Below, piece by piece: positions 43,622 through 54,979 of a DNA stretch of 64,000 nucleotides; positions within the stretch are counted from its first letter, which is position 1, and every line of letters starts with the position of its first letter. The stretch spans positions 1 through 64,000 of the forward strand of contig DASXGX010000141.1 in the NCBI GenBank assembly GCA_036488815.1. Direction: 5' to 3'. The position numbers and the translations under genes were made by a program. The notes under the pieces are model-generated. The model worked only from the letters and a program-made list of their open reading frames with translations. It was not told the DNA's origin and did not search any database. Origin of the DNA: Roseiarcus sp036488815 (GTDB lineage Bacteria > Pseudomonadota > Alphaproteobacteria > Rhizobiales > Beijerinckiaceae).

Positions 43622-44398
43622 TCACATCGCCTCGCCGCCGTCCACCGTCAGCGTCTGGCCGACGATGTGACGCGACTTTTCGCCGCTGAGGAACAGCACG
43701 ACGTCGGCGATGTCCTCGGCATCCGCAATTCGGCCAGCGGGGATGCGGCCAACCATCGCCTCGCGGTCGAGCCGGCCGGCGGCGAAATCCGCCAGGACGC
43801 CCGGCGTCGTCACATGGCCGGGCGCGACGCCGTTGACGCGCACGCCCTTGGCGGTCCATTCGAGCGCCATGCTCTGCGTCAGCATGTCGAGCGCCGCCTT
43901 GGAGGCGGAGTAGAGCCCGCAGCCCGGCGCCGGCCGCGCGCCGGCGATGCTGCTGACGTTGACGATCGTCGCGGGACGTTTCGCCTCGATCGCCCAGCGC
44001 GCGAGCGCCCGCGCGCAGTTGAGCGGGCCGAGCAGGTTGGCGCCAAGGAAGCGGTTCGCCATCTCCGGCTCGGCGTCGAGCAGCGGAACGAGCGCGAAAT
44101 ACGCGGCGTTGTTGACGAGCACGTCGACGGCGCCGAAATGGGCGACCGCCTCGGCGATCAGCTTCTCGCATTGCTCGGGAACGCTCACGTCCGCCGGGGC
44201 GGCGAGCGCGCTCACGCGCGTCTCGCGCGCGATCTCCTCCGCCGCCTTCTCGGCGGCTTCGACGTTGCGTCCGGCCACCACCACATGCGCGCCGCGCTGC
44301 GCGAAAGCGCGCGCGACCGCTCGGCCGATGCCGGCGCTGCCGCCGGTGACGACGACGACCTTATGGGCGAATTCGGCGCAGGACTGCGGCTCAGGCAC
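43622..44398 (-). CDS. SDR family oxidoreductase
   Basis: A 258-residue short-chain dehydrogenase. The glycine motif TGGSAGIGRA, NNAAY (for NNAG), the serine in VNVSSIAG and the YSASKAA active site are present, and GVAPGHV follows. The GTG at 44398 is supported by GGAGGGCG eight bases upstream; a TTG at 44425 would overlap the upstream pterin dehydratase stop (TTGA). Same strand as that gene, so cotranscribed. Substrate unknown. Confidence 0.85.
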   Translation of the reverse strand: MPEPQSCAEFAHKVVVVTGGSAGIGRAVARAFAQRGAHVVVAGRNVEAAEKAAEEIARETRVSALAAPADVSVPEQCEKLIAEAVAHFGAVDVLVNNAAYFALVPLLDAEPEMANRFLGANLLGPLNCARALARWAIEAKRPATIVNVSSIAGARPAPGCGLYSASKAALDMLTQSMALEWTAKGVRVNGVAPGHVTTPGVLADFAAGRLDREAMVGRIPAGRIADAEDIADVVLFLSGEKSRHIVGQTLTVDGGEAM

Positions 44399-44421
44399 TG
44401 CGGCGCCCTCCGAACTGGCCT

Positions 44422-44733
44422 TCAACGCATGCTCTGGAAACGGCGCGCCGCGGCGCTGATGCGCGTGGCGGTCTCGATGTCCAGGTCGGTGATCTTGTGG
44501 CCCGCGTCGTGCGTGCAGAACGAGAACGAGACGCGGTTGTAGGAATTGTGGAACTCGGGGTGATGGTTCATCACCTCGGCCTCGATCGCGATCTCGACGA
44601 TAAAGGCGATGGCGTCGCGAAACGTCGCGAACTCGAATGCGGACTCGATGTTGCCGTTCTTGACCGACCACCCCGGCAGCTTCGTGAGCTCGGACTGAAT
44701 CTCGGACTCGCTGAGAATCTTGTAGTTCGCCAT
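44422..44733 (-). CDS. phhB: 4a-hydroxytetrahydrobiopterin dehydratase
   Basis: A 103-residue pterin-4a-carbinolamine dehydratase. The conserved motif MNHHPEFHNSYNRVSF carries the catalytic histidines and CTHDAGHKITDLD the C-terminal segment. It regenerates pterin cofactor after aromatic amino acid hydroxylation; no phenylalanine hydroxylase gene is nearby, so it could act with another pterin system or as a general PCD. A pterin-synthesis gene (folE) is elsewhere in the window. Confidence 0.92.
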   Translation of the reverse strand: MANYKILSESEIQSELTKLPGWSVKNGNIESAFEFATFRDAIAFIVEIAIEAEVMNHHPEFHNSYNRVSFSFCTHDAGHKITDLDIETATRISAAARRFQSMR

Positions 44734-44804
44734 CTCGCGTCTCCCATTCGGCCCGCAGCGAGCGGGCGTTAGCGCGCTTTGCAGTTTGATTTACGCGGCG
44801 CGGC

Positions 44805-44891
44805 TGTCACCCCCGCGAAAGCGGAGGACCAGAGCAACCGCCGCAGGCCTTTGCCTTTGACTCCTGGATGCCCGCTTTCGCGGGCATGACA
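44805..44891. repeat. Dispersed palindromic repeat A, copy 5
   Basis: An 87 bp copy beginning TGTCACCCCCGCGAAAGCGG and ending GCGGGCATGAC, in the 447 bp between the phhB start and the ssb stop. Confidence 0.9.
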
Positions 44892-45180
44892 GGGGCCGCC
44901 CGGAGAGGCCGCTCCGACCAAAACGCACTGCGCGCTCGACCGTTCCGCACTCGGACGCAATAGATGGTTGACCGCAGGCGTGCGGCTCATCACCCGGCCC
45001 TCGTCCTGACCTTCTCCCCGCACAGCCCGTCGAAAAACGGGCGTTCTGACGAACGCCTCATGGGAGGAAGGGATCCTTGCGTCAGCTTAAAAGCAGCAAG
45101 CTTCCAGACTCGCGCGCTCTCGTCTCCGCCAGGAGACTATGACGGCTTCGGGCAGGCGAGCAACTGCGGCGATCGCCCGC
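44892..45180. other. Intergenic region downstream of ssb
   Basis: No gene seen. Two overlapping hairpins lie at 45025-45056 (GCCCGT/ACGGGC and GCGTTC/GAACGC) and could end ssb transcription on the minus strand. A weak remnant of repeat D (CCTTCTCCCC) precedes them. Confidence 0.45.
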
Positions 45181-45681
45181 TCAGAACGGGATGTCGTCGT
45201 CGAGGTCGCCGCCGCCGCCCCCGCCGCCGCCGGTCAGCGCCGGGCGCCGTTCGGTCGGCGACGAGCGGCCGAAGCTCGCGCCGCGATCCTCGCCGCCCGG
45301 GAAGCTGTCGCGGCCGCCTTCACCGCCGGCGCGGGAATCGAGCAGGGTCAATTCGCCGCGGAAGCGCTGCAGCACGACCTCGGTCGTATATTTCTCGGCG
45401 CCGGACTGATCCGTCCATTTGCGGGTCTGCAACTGGCCCTCGACGTAGACCTTGGTGCCCTTCTTGCAATATTGCTCCGCCACCTTGCCGAGATTCTCGT
45501 TGAAGATGACGATGTTGTGCCACTCGGTGCGCTCCTTGCGCTCGCCGCTGGCCTTGTCGCGCCAGGTCTCGGACGTGGCGATCGGAAAGCTGACGACCTG
45601 GTCGCCGGAGTTCAGGCGGCTCACTTTGGGGTCCTTGCCGATGTTGCCGATCAGAATGACTTTGTTGACGCTACCCGCCAT
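45181..45681 (-). CDS. ssb: Single-stranded DNA-binding protein
   Basis: A 166-residue SSB with an OB fold at 1-110 (MAGSVNKVILIGNIGKDPKV, TEWHNIVIFNENL), a flexible Gly-rich linker and the acidic C-terminal tip DDDIPF that recruits replication and repair partners. Start at the ATG at 45681; the longer frame upstream is not supported. Divergent from uvrA, with an SOS box in the shared 351 bp control region. Confidence 0.96.
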   Translation of the reverse strand: MAGSVNKVILIGNIGKDPKVSRLNSGDQVVSFPIATSETWRDKASGERKERTEWHNIVIFNENLGKVAEQYCKKGTKVYVEGQLQTRKWTDQSGAEKYTTEVVLQRFRGELTLLDSRAGGEGGRDSFPGGEDRGASFGRSSPTERRPALTGGGGGGGGDLDDDIPF

Positions 45682-45956
45682 GTTGCTCTCCTTTTGACCC
45701 TCGTCGCCTGCCGCCATCTCGTGACGAGCCGCCCGTCGAAGCGAAGGGGGAAGCCCTTCGCAAAGCGCGCCGCCCTGCCCTTCGGGCCGTCCCTCGCGCG
45801 AAGAGGTTAAATCCGCGCCACCGTACATCGCCGAGGCGGTTCGCGCTGCCCGCCCCCGGCCACTTGTCCACAAGCGGCGCCCCCTCCCGTCATTTGGCGA
45901 CGGCGCTCGGACGCACTACATTCCCGAAAGAGCGCCCTTTCGAGGCGCTTTTCATT

Positions 45957-45971
45957 GTTCTCTGTTTGTTC
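45957..45971. promoter_or_regulatory. LexA (SOS) box, alphaproteobacterial type
   Basis: GTTC-TCTGTTT-GTTC, an exact match to the alphaproteobacterial LexA site GTTC-N7-GTTC, 62 bp upstream of the uvrA start and between divergent ssb and uvrA. It predicts SOS control of uvrA and perhaps ssb. Confidence 0.88.
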
Positions 45972-46032
45972 TAGCATTCGCGCCTGGCCGGCGCAAGCCG
46001 CCGCGCGATTCGCGTCAATTGAGAAGGCCGTC

Positions 46033-48972
<2,940 letters not shown>

Positions 48973-49019
48973 CAGGGCCGGGCGCTGCTGTTTACTGCGG
49001 CGTGATGGAATTCGGAAAG

Positions 49020-49119
49020 CCCTCATCCGGCGCTTCGCGCCACCTTCTCCCGCAAGCGGGAGAAGGGATAAAGCCCCTCTCCCGCTTGCGGGAGAGGGGT
49101 TGGGGTGAGGGAAGTTTCC
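49020..49119. repeat. Dispersed repeat D, copy 1
   Basis: Two hairpins in a row (CTTCTCCCGCAAGCGGGAGA and CTCTCCCGCTTGCGGGAGAG) flanked by CCCTCATCCGGCGCTTCGCG and GGGGTGAGG. Lies after uvrA and could end its transcription. Confidence 0.85.
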
Positions 49120-49243
49120 ACCAACCTGCAGAAGGTTCTCGGCGGCTCGCGCCACTACGTCCATCACCTCGAACAGGCTGACCTTTCCCTTCTCATGATG
49201 GAAAAGAGGTCGACGTCTGAATGGTTGAACGCTCGCCGCCGAA

Positions 49244-49266
49244 GGGATATGCTTCGCGTATATCCC
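49244..49266. promoter_or_regulatory. Putative VapBC operator palindrome
   Basis: GGGATAT-N9-ATATCCC, a 7 bp-arm inverted repeat ending 23 bp before the vapB start codon; the position and AT-rich arms suit antitoxin autoregulation. Confidence 0.55.
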
Positions 49267-49289
49267 GCCTTCGACGCAGGACGCACGCC

Positions 49290-49511
49290 ATGACTCGCAC
49301 CAGACTTTTCCGCTCCAATCGGTCGCAGGCGGTTCGACTGCCGAAGGATGTCGCCTTTCCCGAGGGCGTCGAGGAGGTCAACGTGCTTCGCGACGGCAAG
49401 CGCCGCGTGATCGTGCCTGCGAACGCGGTCTGGGACGATTTCTTCGATGCGCCGGGCATCGATCTGCCGCCGCGCGAACAGCCAGAGGCGCAGGCGCGCG
49501 ACGAATTCTGA
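49290..49511 (+). CDS. vapB: VapB-type antitoxin (AbrB/MazE fold)
   Basis: A 73-residue antitoxin with the swapped-hairpin AbrB-like DNA-binding motif LFRSNRSQAVRLPKDVAFP at the N-terminus and an acidic toxin-binding tail (EQPEAQARDEF). Overlaps vapC by one base (TGATG). A palindrome (49244-49266) lies in front of it. Confidence 0.9.
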   Translation: MTRTRLFRSNRSQAVRLPKDVAFPEGVEEVNVLRDGKRRVIVPANAVWDDFFDAPGIDLPPREQPEAQARDEF

Positions 49512-49909
49512 TGCTGCGATACCTGCTCGATACAAATCTCTGCATCCGAGCGTTGCGGGATCGCTCGCCGACGCTTCGGGATCGCTTCAATCGAGAAGCC
49601 GATGGATTGTCGATTTCGACGATCGTCCTGACCGAGTTGCTGCATGGGGCGGCGAAATCGGCGCGGCCGGACGCGAACCGGCGCGAGGTTGAGAATTTCG
49701 CCGCGCGGCTCGAAGTCCTCCGCTACGATACAGCTGCGGCGCAACATGCGGCGGATATTCGCGCGACGCTCGAGCGGCGGGGACAGGCGATCGGCGGCTA
49801 TGACGTGCTGATCGCCGGCCATGCGCGCAGCCTAGGGCTGATCGTCGTGACGGGGAATCGCGGCGAATTTGACCGTGTCGACGGATTGCGCTGCGAGGAC
49901 TGGGGCTAA
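49511..49909 (+). CDS. vapC: VapC-type PIN-domain toxin
   Basis: A 132-residue PIN-domain ribonuclease. The acidic residues of the metal centre are seen: Asp7 in LLDTN, Glu42 in LTELL, Asp98 in GYDVLIAGHA and the final TGNRGEFDRV segment. VapC toxins cleave tRNA or rRNA to slow growth. Start overlaps the vapB stop by one base. Confidence 0.92.
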   Translation: MLRYLLDTNLCIRALRDRSPTLRDRFNREADGLSISTIVLTELLHGAAKSARPDANRREVENFAARLEVLRYDTAAAQHAADIRATLERRGQAIGGYDVLIAGHARSLGLIVVTGNRGEFDRVDGLRCEDWG

Positions 49910-50004
49910 CTGCGCCGTCTTTCGCCTGAATTCTCCCCCATTCGCTTGGTAAACCGCTGCCTGAAGGCGCCCAGCTGTGTCAGCGCCGAACTGGAGGCGC
50001 GAAC

Positions 50005-50661
50005 ATGTCGTCTTCTACGCCAACAATTGACGAACCGCACGCCAAGCCCGACGCCAGCAGGCGCGATTTTCTGTACCTTGCGACCGCCTCGGTCGCCGGC
50101 GTCGGCGCGGCGGCGACCTTGTGGCCCTTCATCGACCAGATGAACCCCGACGCCAGCACCCTGGCCGCCAGCGGGCCGGTCGACATCGACGTCAGCCAGA
50201 TCCAGCCCGGCCAGCAGATCGTGACGCTGTGGGCCGCGCGGCCCGTCTTCATCGTCCATCGCACGCCGCAAGCGATCGACTCGCTGCGCCAGCCCGAACT
50301 GATCTCGCGGCTTTCCGATCCCAATTCGACGGCGCTTCAGCAGCCTGCCTATGCGGTCAACTGGCATCGCTCGATCAATCCCGACTTCCTCATTCTGGTC
50401 GGGGTCTGCACGCATCTCGGCTGCATTCCGAAATATTTCCCGCACCCGGACGCGAACAACCCGGCGCCCAACTGGCCGGGCGGCTTTTTCTGCCCCTGCC
50501 ACGGCTCGAGATACGATCTTGCCGGCCGGGTCTTTCTCGGCGTGCCGGCGCCCTACAATCTGCCGGTGCCGCCCTATCATTTTCCCGACCCGAAGACGTT
50601 GCGGGTCGGCGAAAATCCGCCCGGCGCGAATTTCGATTTCGACTCGATTCTTCAGGTGTGA
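50005..50661 (+). CDS. petA: Ubiquinol-cytochrome c reductase iron-sulfur (Rieske) subunit, orphan
   Basis: A 218-residue Rieske protein. A Tat-type signal anchor with twin arginines (ASRRDFLYLATAS) precedes the soluble domain; the [2Fe-2S] ligands are in CTHLGC (Cys135, His137, structural Cys140) and CPCHGS (Cys163, structural Cys165, His166). It would transfer electrons from ubiquinol to cytochrome c1 in complex III. Cytochrome b and c1 genes (petBC), which normally follow, are absent; a VOC protein gene comes next. So this is either an extra copy or a separated petA. Confidence 0.9.
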   Translation: MSSSTPTIDEPHAKPDASRRDFLYLATASVAGVGAAATLWPFIDQMNPDASTLAASGPVDIDVSQIQPGQQIVTLWAARPVFIVHRTPQAIDSLRQPELISRLSDPNSTALQQPAYAVNWHRSINPDFLILVGVCTHLGCIPKYFPHPDANNPAPNWPGGFFCPCHGSRYDLAGRVFLGVPAPYNLPVPPYHFPDPKTLRVGENPPGANFDFDSILQV

Positions 50662-50736
50662 GCGGGCCGGGTCTGGCCTGCTGTGGTAGAATGAAACGCC
50701 GCCGCGACCCAGCGGCGCACCAAAGGGAGGACGCCC

Positions 50737-51513
50737 ATGACGACGCCGCTCGGAAGCTTTGTCTGGTACGAACTTATGTCGGGCGACCCCGCCGCGGCGG
50801 CGAAGTTCTACGGCGACGTCGTCGGCTGGAAAACGAGCGACGCCGGCATGGTCGATTTCCCCTACACGCTTGTATCCGCCGGTGATGACATGGTCGGCGG
50901 CATCATGGCGATGCCCGAGCCGGTGCGAGCAACCGGCGCCCAGCCTGCTTGGATCGGCTACATCCATGTGCCCGACGTCGACGCCTATGCGGCGAAGGTC
51001 ACGGCCGCCGGCGGCGCCATCCATCGCGCCCCCGCCGACATTCCCCGCGTCGGGCGCTTCGCCGTGGTCGCCGATCCGCACGGCGCGCCTTTCATCCTCT
51101 TCAAGGGCCAGCCGCCCGAGGACCCCCGCCCGCCGCTCGCGCTCGACGCCGTCGGCAACGTCGGCTGGCGCGAATTGCGCGCCGGCAATCTCGACAGCGA
51201 CCTCGCCTTCTATTCCGGCCTGTTCGGCTGGAGGAAGACGCAGGCGATGGACATGGGGCCGATGGGAACCTACCAGTTGTTCGAGGTCGAGGGCGGACAG
51301 AGCGGCGGGATGATGACCAAGCCTGCCGAGACGCCGGCGCCGTACTGGCTGTTCTATTTCAACGTCGAGGCGATCGACGCCGCGGCCGAACGCATCCGGG
51401 CGGGCGGCGGCCAGGTCGACGTCGGCCCGCACGAGGTTCCCGGCGGCGGCTGGGTCGTCCGTGGCCGCGATCCGCAGGGCTGCATCTTCGCGCTGCTTGC
51501 AAGCAAGCGTTGA
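50737..51513 (+). CDS. VOC (glyoxalase/bleomycin-resistance) family protein, two-domain
   Basis: A 258-residue protein with two VOC modules (about 5-125 and 138-258), each opening with an SFVWYELMSGDPAAAAKFY-like or NVGWRELRAGNLDSDLAFY block and ending with a DPxGxxF-type segment (DPHGAPFILFKG, DPQGCIFALLAS). Double-module VOC proteins bind metal and small ligands; the reaction is unknown. AGGGAGGA precedes the ATG. Follows the Rieske gene by 75 bp. Confidence 0.88.
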   Translation: MTTPLGSFVWYELMSGDPAAAAKFYGDVVGWKTSDAGMVDFPYTLVSAGDDMVGGIMAMPEPVRATGAQPAWIGYIHVPDVDAYAAKVTAAGGAIHRAPADIPRVGRFAVVADPHGAPFILFKGQPPEDPRPPLALDAVGNVGWRELRAGNLDSDLAFYSGLFGWRKTQAMDMGPMGTYQLFEVEGGQSGGMMTKPAETPAPYWLFYFNVEAIDAAAERIRAGGGQVDVGPHEVPGGGWVVRGRDPQGCIFALLASKR

Positions 51514-51593
51514 GGCGGCGGCGAGCGCGAGAATGAGCTCTTTTTGAGCTTGCCGTTTCCCCCTATGCTGCGCGCATTGGGCGGAGGGGGATC

Positions 51594-52271
51594 ATGACCA
51601 CAGGCAAGCGGCCGACGAAGACCGTCAGCTTCGTCAGTCAGAAGGGCGGCGTCGGCAAGAGCACGCTGGCGCGGCTCTTCGCGGTCGGCGCCGTCCATCG
51701 CGGGCACAGCATCCTGCTCGCCGATTTCGACCTCGAACAACTGACCTGCGTCGAATGGAACGCGGCGCGCCAGCGCGGCGGGATCGAGCCGGAGATCGAC
51801 GCGCGCTCGTTCAAGAGCCTCAAGAAGCTGCACAAGGCCGACGACGGCATCGAGTTCATCGTCGCCGACACGCGTGGGCTTGCCGACGATCTGACCAAGG
51901 AGCTCGCCGAGGAAAGCGACGTGGTGTTCCTGCCGACGGGCACGTCGAGCGACGATCTGCGCCCGACCCTCGCCCTCGCCCGCAAGCTCGCCAAGCGCGG
52001 CGCGGAGGGGCGCATCGTCCTCGTCCTGTCGAAAGTCGGCCGCTCGGAGACGCAGATCGCCAAGGCGGTCGAGACGATCGGGGAGGCCGGCTTCGAGTTG
52101 CTCGATGAGCAATGGCCGCTGCGCGACGGCTTCCAGGGCGATCTCGACGCCGGTCGGGCGGGCCGAGAGGCGCGCAATCCCTACCTGCGCGAAACCGCCG
52201 AGCGCATGGAGGAGGCGCTGATGAAGCGCGCCCGGGCCGCCAAGCCGCGCCCCCGCGAAGAGGCGCTGTAG
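51594..52271 (+). CDS. ParA/MinD-like P-loop ATPase (solo)
   Basis: A 225-residue AAA ATPase of the ParA/MIPZ group. The deviant Walker A is SFVSQKGGVGKSTLARLFAVG at the N-terminus, with DFDLEQLTCVEW as switch region. The Walker B position reads VADTRGLADDL rather than the usual hhhDxP, a notable variation. No parB, DNA partner or chemotaxis gene is adjacent, so its cargo is unknown. The C-terminus is a basic/Pro tail. Confidence 0.85.
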   Translation: MTTGKRPTKTVSFVSQKGGVGKSTLARLFAVGAVHRGHSILLADFDLEQLTCVEWNAARQRGGIEPEIDARSFKSLKKLHKADDGIEFIVADTRGLADDLTKELAEESDVVFLPTGTSSDDLRPTLALARKLAKRGAEGRIVLVLSKVGRSETQIAKAVETIGEAGFELLDEQWPLRDGFQGDLDAGRAGREARNPYLRETAERMEEALMKRARAAKPRPREEAL

Positions 52272-52297
52272 GAAGGCAGCCGCCCCTCGCGGCGCCA

Positions 52298-52436
52298 CCC
52301 TCATCCGGCGCTTCGCGCCACCTTCCCGAGGCGAATGCGTAGCATTCGTCCGCTCCCGCAAGCGGGAGAAGGGGACCCCCCCTCTCCCGCTTGCGGGAGA
52401 GGGTCGGGGTGAGGGTCTCCCACCGAACTGCAGAAG
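52298..52436. repeat. Dispersed repeat D, copy 2
   Basis: A second copy of repeat D, with an extra CGAATGCGTAGCATTCG hairpin inserted between its halves. Both D copies end near a CCAACCTGCAGAAG / CCGAACTGCAGAAG sequence. It lies between the convergent ParA-like and ndk genes. Confidence 0.82.
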
Positions 52437-52439
52437 ACT

Positions 52440-52862
52440 TTACCCGACGATCTCGTTGCCGGCGAAGAACTGGGCGATCTCGACCACGGCCGTCTCGGGC
52501 GCGTCCGAGCCGTGCGCCGAATTCTCGCCCATCGACAGCGCGAATTCCTTGCGGATCGTGCCCTCGGCCGCCTTCTCGGGATTGGTCGCGCCCATTACGT
52601 CGCGGTAGCGCTGAATGGCGTTCTCGCCTTCCAGAACCTGCACGACGACCGGCGCCGAGGTCATCATTTCGACGAGCTCGCCGAAGAACGGGCGCTCCCG
52701 GTGCACGCCGTAGAACTGCTCGGCCTGTCCGCGGGTCATGTGGATGCGCTTCTGGGCGACGATGCGAAGGCCGGCGGCCTCGATCCGCGCATTGACCGCG
52801 CCGGTGAGGTTGCGGCGGGTGACGTCGGGCTTGAGAATGGAGAAGGTGCGTTCGAGGGCCAT
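52440..52862 (-). CDS. ndk: Nucleoside-diphosphate kinase
   Basis: A 140-residue enzyme that transfers gamma-phosphate between nucleotides. The active-site loop has NSAHGSDAPETA (phosphohistidine His), and FSILKPDVTRRN is the N-terminal signature. Length and conservation are normal. Confidence 0.95.
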   Translation of the reverse strand: MALERTFSILKPDVTRRNLTGAVNARIEAAGLRIVAQKRIHMTRGQAEQFYGVHRERPFFGELVEMMTSAPVVVQVLEGENAIQRYRDVMGATNPEKAAEGTIRKEFALSMGENSAHGSDAPETAVVEIAQFFAGNEIVG

Positions 52863-52956
52863 GGCGCTATTGAACTCGCGAGGTTGCGGAAAAGGCGCCG
52901 CGCTTATAGCGACGCCGGGCAGGAGCGGCAAGGCGCGCGCTTTCGGAGGACCAGCC

Positions 52957-53241
52957 ATGATCAAAGTCCAGCAGGTCGGCGACGGCGATCCGCTCGAATT
53001 CGAGGCGACGATCGAGGAGCCGGACGGGACGACCCGCCACCGCGTGAGCGTCACGCGCGCGGACGCGGCCCGGCTCGGCGGCGGAGCGGCGTCGGAGCAT
53101 CTCGTCGAGGCCGCCTTCCGCTTCCTCCTCGAGCGCGAGCCGAAGGAGGCGATTCTTTCGCGCTTCGACATCAAGACGATCGCGCGTTACTTTCCCGAGT
53201 TCGAGCGCGAGTTTCCAAACACTCTCAACGGGAATGGCTGA
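52957..53241 (+). CDS. Conserved hypothetical protein, 94 aa
   Basis: A 94-residue soluble protein with an N-terminal beta-rich half (PLEFEATIEEPDGTTRHRVSV) and a C-terminal helical half (HLVEAAFRFLLEREPKEAIL, DIKTIARYFPEFE). CGGAGGA precedes the ATG at 52957. It is divergent from ndk. The pattern looks conserved, but I do not know its function. Confidence 0.7.
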   Translation: MIKVQQVGDGDPLEFEATIEEPDGTTRHRVSVTRADAARLGGGAASEHLVEAAFRFLLEREPKEAILSRFDIKTIARYFPEFEREFPNTLNGNG

Positions 53242-53328
53242 CATGCGCCGCTTCCCGCCGCTTGCCGACCGTGCTTAACTCCTGAAGCGAGCCGCGCCGA
53301 CGAGCGCTGCCGCCGGGGAGGAAGAACG

Positions 53329-54885
53329 ATGAACGTCACCCACGGCTTGCGCCGCGTCCTGCAGATCAACCCGCGCGGGGTCTCGACCATCTGCGGCGAG
53401 AGGCGGCGCATCTGGCGCGAGACCGGCGAGCGTGTCGCCCGCCTCGCCGCCGCACTGCGCGGCCTCGGGGCTGCGCCGGGGGAACGGGTGGCGATCCTTT
53501 CGCTCAATTCCGACCGCTATCTCGAGACCTATCTCGCCGTCGCCTGGGCCGGCGCGGTTGTCGCGCCGCTCAACATCCGCTGGGCGGCGGCGGAAAATCT
53601 CGACGCCCTGCGCGATTGCCGGGCGAAGGTCCTGGTGTTCGACAAGACCTTCTCGCCGATGGCGCGCGCGCTCGGCGAGGCGCTGCCCGATCTCGTCCTC
53701 GTCTACGCCGACGACGGCGAACCGGCAGACCGCGCGCTCGCCTATGAAGCGCTTGTCTCGCGCAGCGAGCCGATCCCCGACGCGATGCGGCAAGGCGCCG
53801 ATCTCGCCGGCGTCTTCTACACCGGCGGCACGACCGGCCGCTCCAAGGGCGTGATGCTGAGCCACGCCAATCTGATGGCGAACGCCTTCAATTCGCTCTG
53901 CGAGCGTCCCGTTACGGGCGAGGCGATCTATCTGCACGCGGCGCCGATGTTCCACCTCGCCAACGCCGGCGCGATGTACACCTTGCTGCTGCGCGGCGGA
54001 ACGAACGTGATGATCCCCATGTTCACGCCGGAAGGCGCGCTGGCGATCATCGAGAAGGAGCGCGTCACCGACACCGTGCTGGTGCCGACCATGATCCAGA
54101 TGATGGTCGATCATCCCCGTTTCGGCGCCTACGACGTCTCCTCGCTCGCGCGCATCGCCTATGGGGCCTCGCCGATCAGCGAGGCCCTGCTGCTGCGGGC
54201 GATGGCGGCGCTGCCGAAAACGCAGTTCTCGCAGGGCTACGGCATGACCGAACTGGCGCCGGTGGCGACGGTGCTGCGCTGGGAGGAGCATTTCGGCGAG
54301 GGCTTCGCCAAGGGCCGCCACCGCTCGGCGGGCCGCGCCACCTACGGCTGCGAGGTGCGCATCGTCGATCCGCACGATCAGCCGGTCGCGCCCGGCGTCA
54401 TCGGCGAGATCGCGGTGCGCGGCGACAATGTGATGATGGGCTATTGGGAGCGTCCCGAGGAGACAGCGAAGGCGGTCATCGACGGCTGGATGCACACCGG
54501 CGACGGCGGCTACATGGACGAGGACGGCTTCGTCTATATCGTCGACCGCGTGAAGGACATGATCGTGACGGGCGGCGAGAACGTCTATTCGATCGAAGTC
54601 GAGAACGCGCTGGCCCAGCATCCCGCGGTGGCGCAATGCGCGGTGATCGGCATTCCCGACGAAGAATGGGGCGAGCGGGTCCACGCCGTCGTATCGCCCC
54701 GCCCCGGCGCGACAGTCTCGCCGGAAGAGCTGATCGCCTTCGCGCGCGAACTCATCGCCGGCTACAAATGCCCGCGCAGCGTCGAAGTCCGTGCCGAGCC
54801 CCTGCCACTCTCGGGGGCCGGGAAAATCCTCAAGCGGGAATTGCGCAAGCCGTTCTGGGACGGGCGCGAGCGGCGGGTGAATTAG
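53329..54885 (+). CDS. Acyl-CoA synthetase / AMP-dependent ligase
   Basis: A 518-residue adenylate-forming enzyme. Core motifs: ATP/AMP P-loop YTGGTTGRSKGVMLSH (about residue 163-178), GYGMTE (about 304-309), and the C-terminal hinge and catalytic lysine region VDRVKDMIVTGGENVYSIEV (adenylation) with GKILKREL (Lys). It activates a carboxylic acid to an acyl-CoA, with a medium or long fatty acid or an aromatic acid as likely substrate. GGGGAGGAAG precedes the ATG. It stands alone on its strand. Confidence 0.92.
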   Translation: MNVTHGLRRVLQINPRGVSTICGERRRIWRETGERVARLAAALRGLGAAPGERVAILSLNSDRYLETYLAVAWAGAVVAPLNIRWAAAENLDALRDCRAKVLVFDKTFSPMARALGEALPDLVLVYADDGEPADRALAYEALVSRSEPIPDAMRQGADLAGVFYTGGTTGRSKGVMLSHANLMANAFNSLCERPVTGEAIYLHAAPMFHLANAGAMYTLLLRGGTNVMIPMFTPEGALAIIEKERVTDTVLVPTMIQMMVDHPRFGAYDVSSLARIAYGASPISEALLLRAMAALPKTQFSQGYGMTELAPVATVLRWEEHFGEGFAKGRHRSAGRATYGCEVRIVDPHDQPVAPGVIGEIAVRGDNVMMGYWERPEETAKAVIDGWMHTGDGGYMDEDGFVYIVDRVKDMIVTGGENVYSIEVENALAQHPAVAQCAVIGIPDEEWGERVHAVVSPRPGATVSPEELIAFARELIAGYKCPRSVEVRAEPLPLSGAGKILKRELRKPFWDGRERRVN

Positions 54886-54901
54886 GGAGACAGCAATTGG
54901 T

Positions 54902-54954
54902 TCGCGTAGCAAAATTGGCGACGACCTTCTCGGACGCCCGAGGGCGCTACGCGA
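54902..54954. repeat. Inverted repeat before the low-GC block
   Basis: TCGCGTAGC (54902-54910) and GCTACGCGA (54946-54954), perfect 9 bp arms 35 bp apart, just before the first unassigned gene. Could be a hairpin terminator for the synthetase gene or an end remnant of the inserted block. Confidence 0.55.
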
Positions 54955-54979
54955 CGAATTGTTCCTCGGGGAGCTTCAC

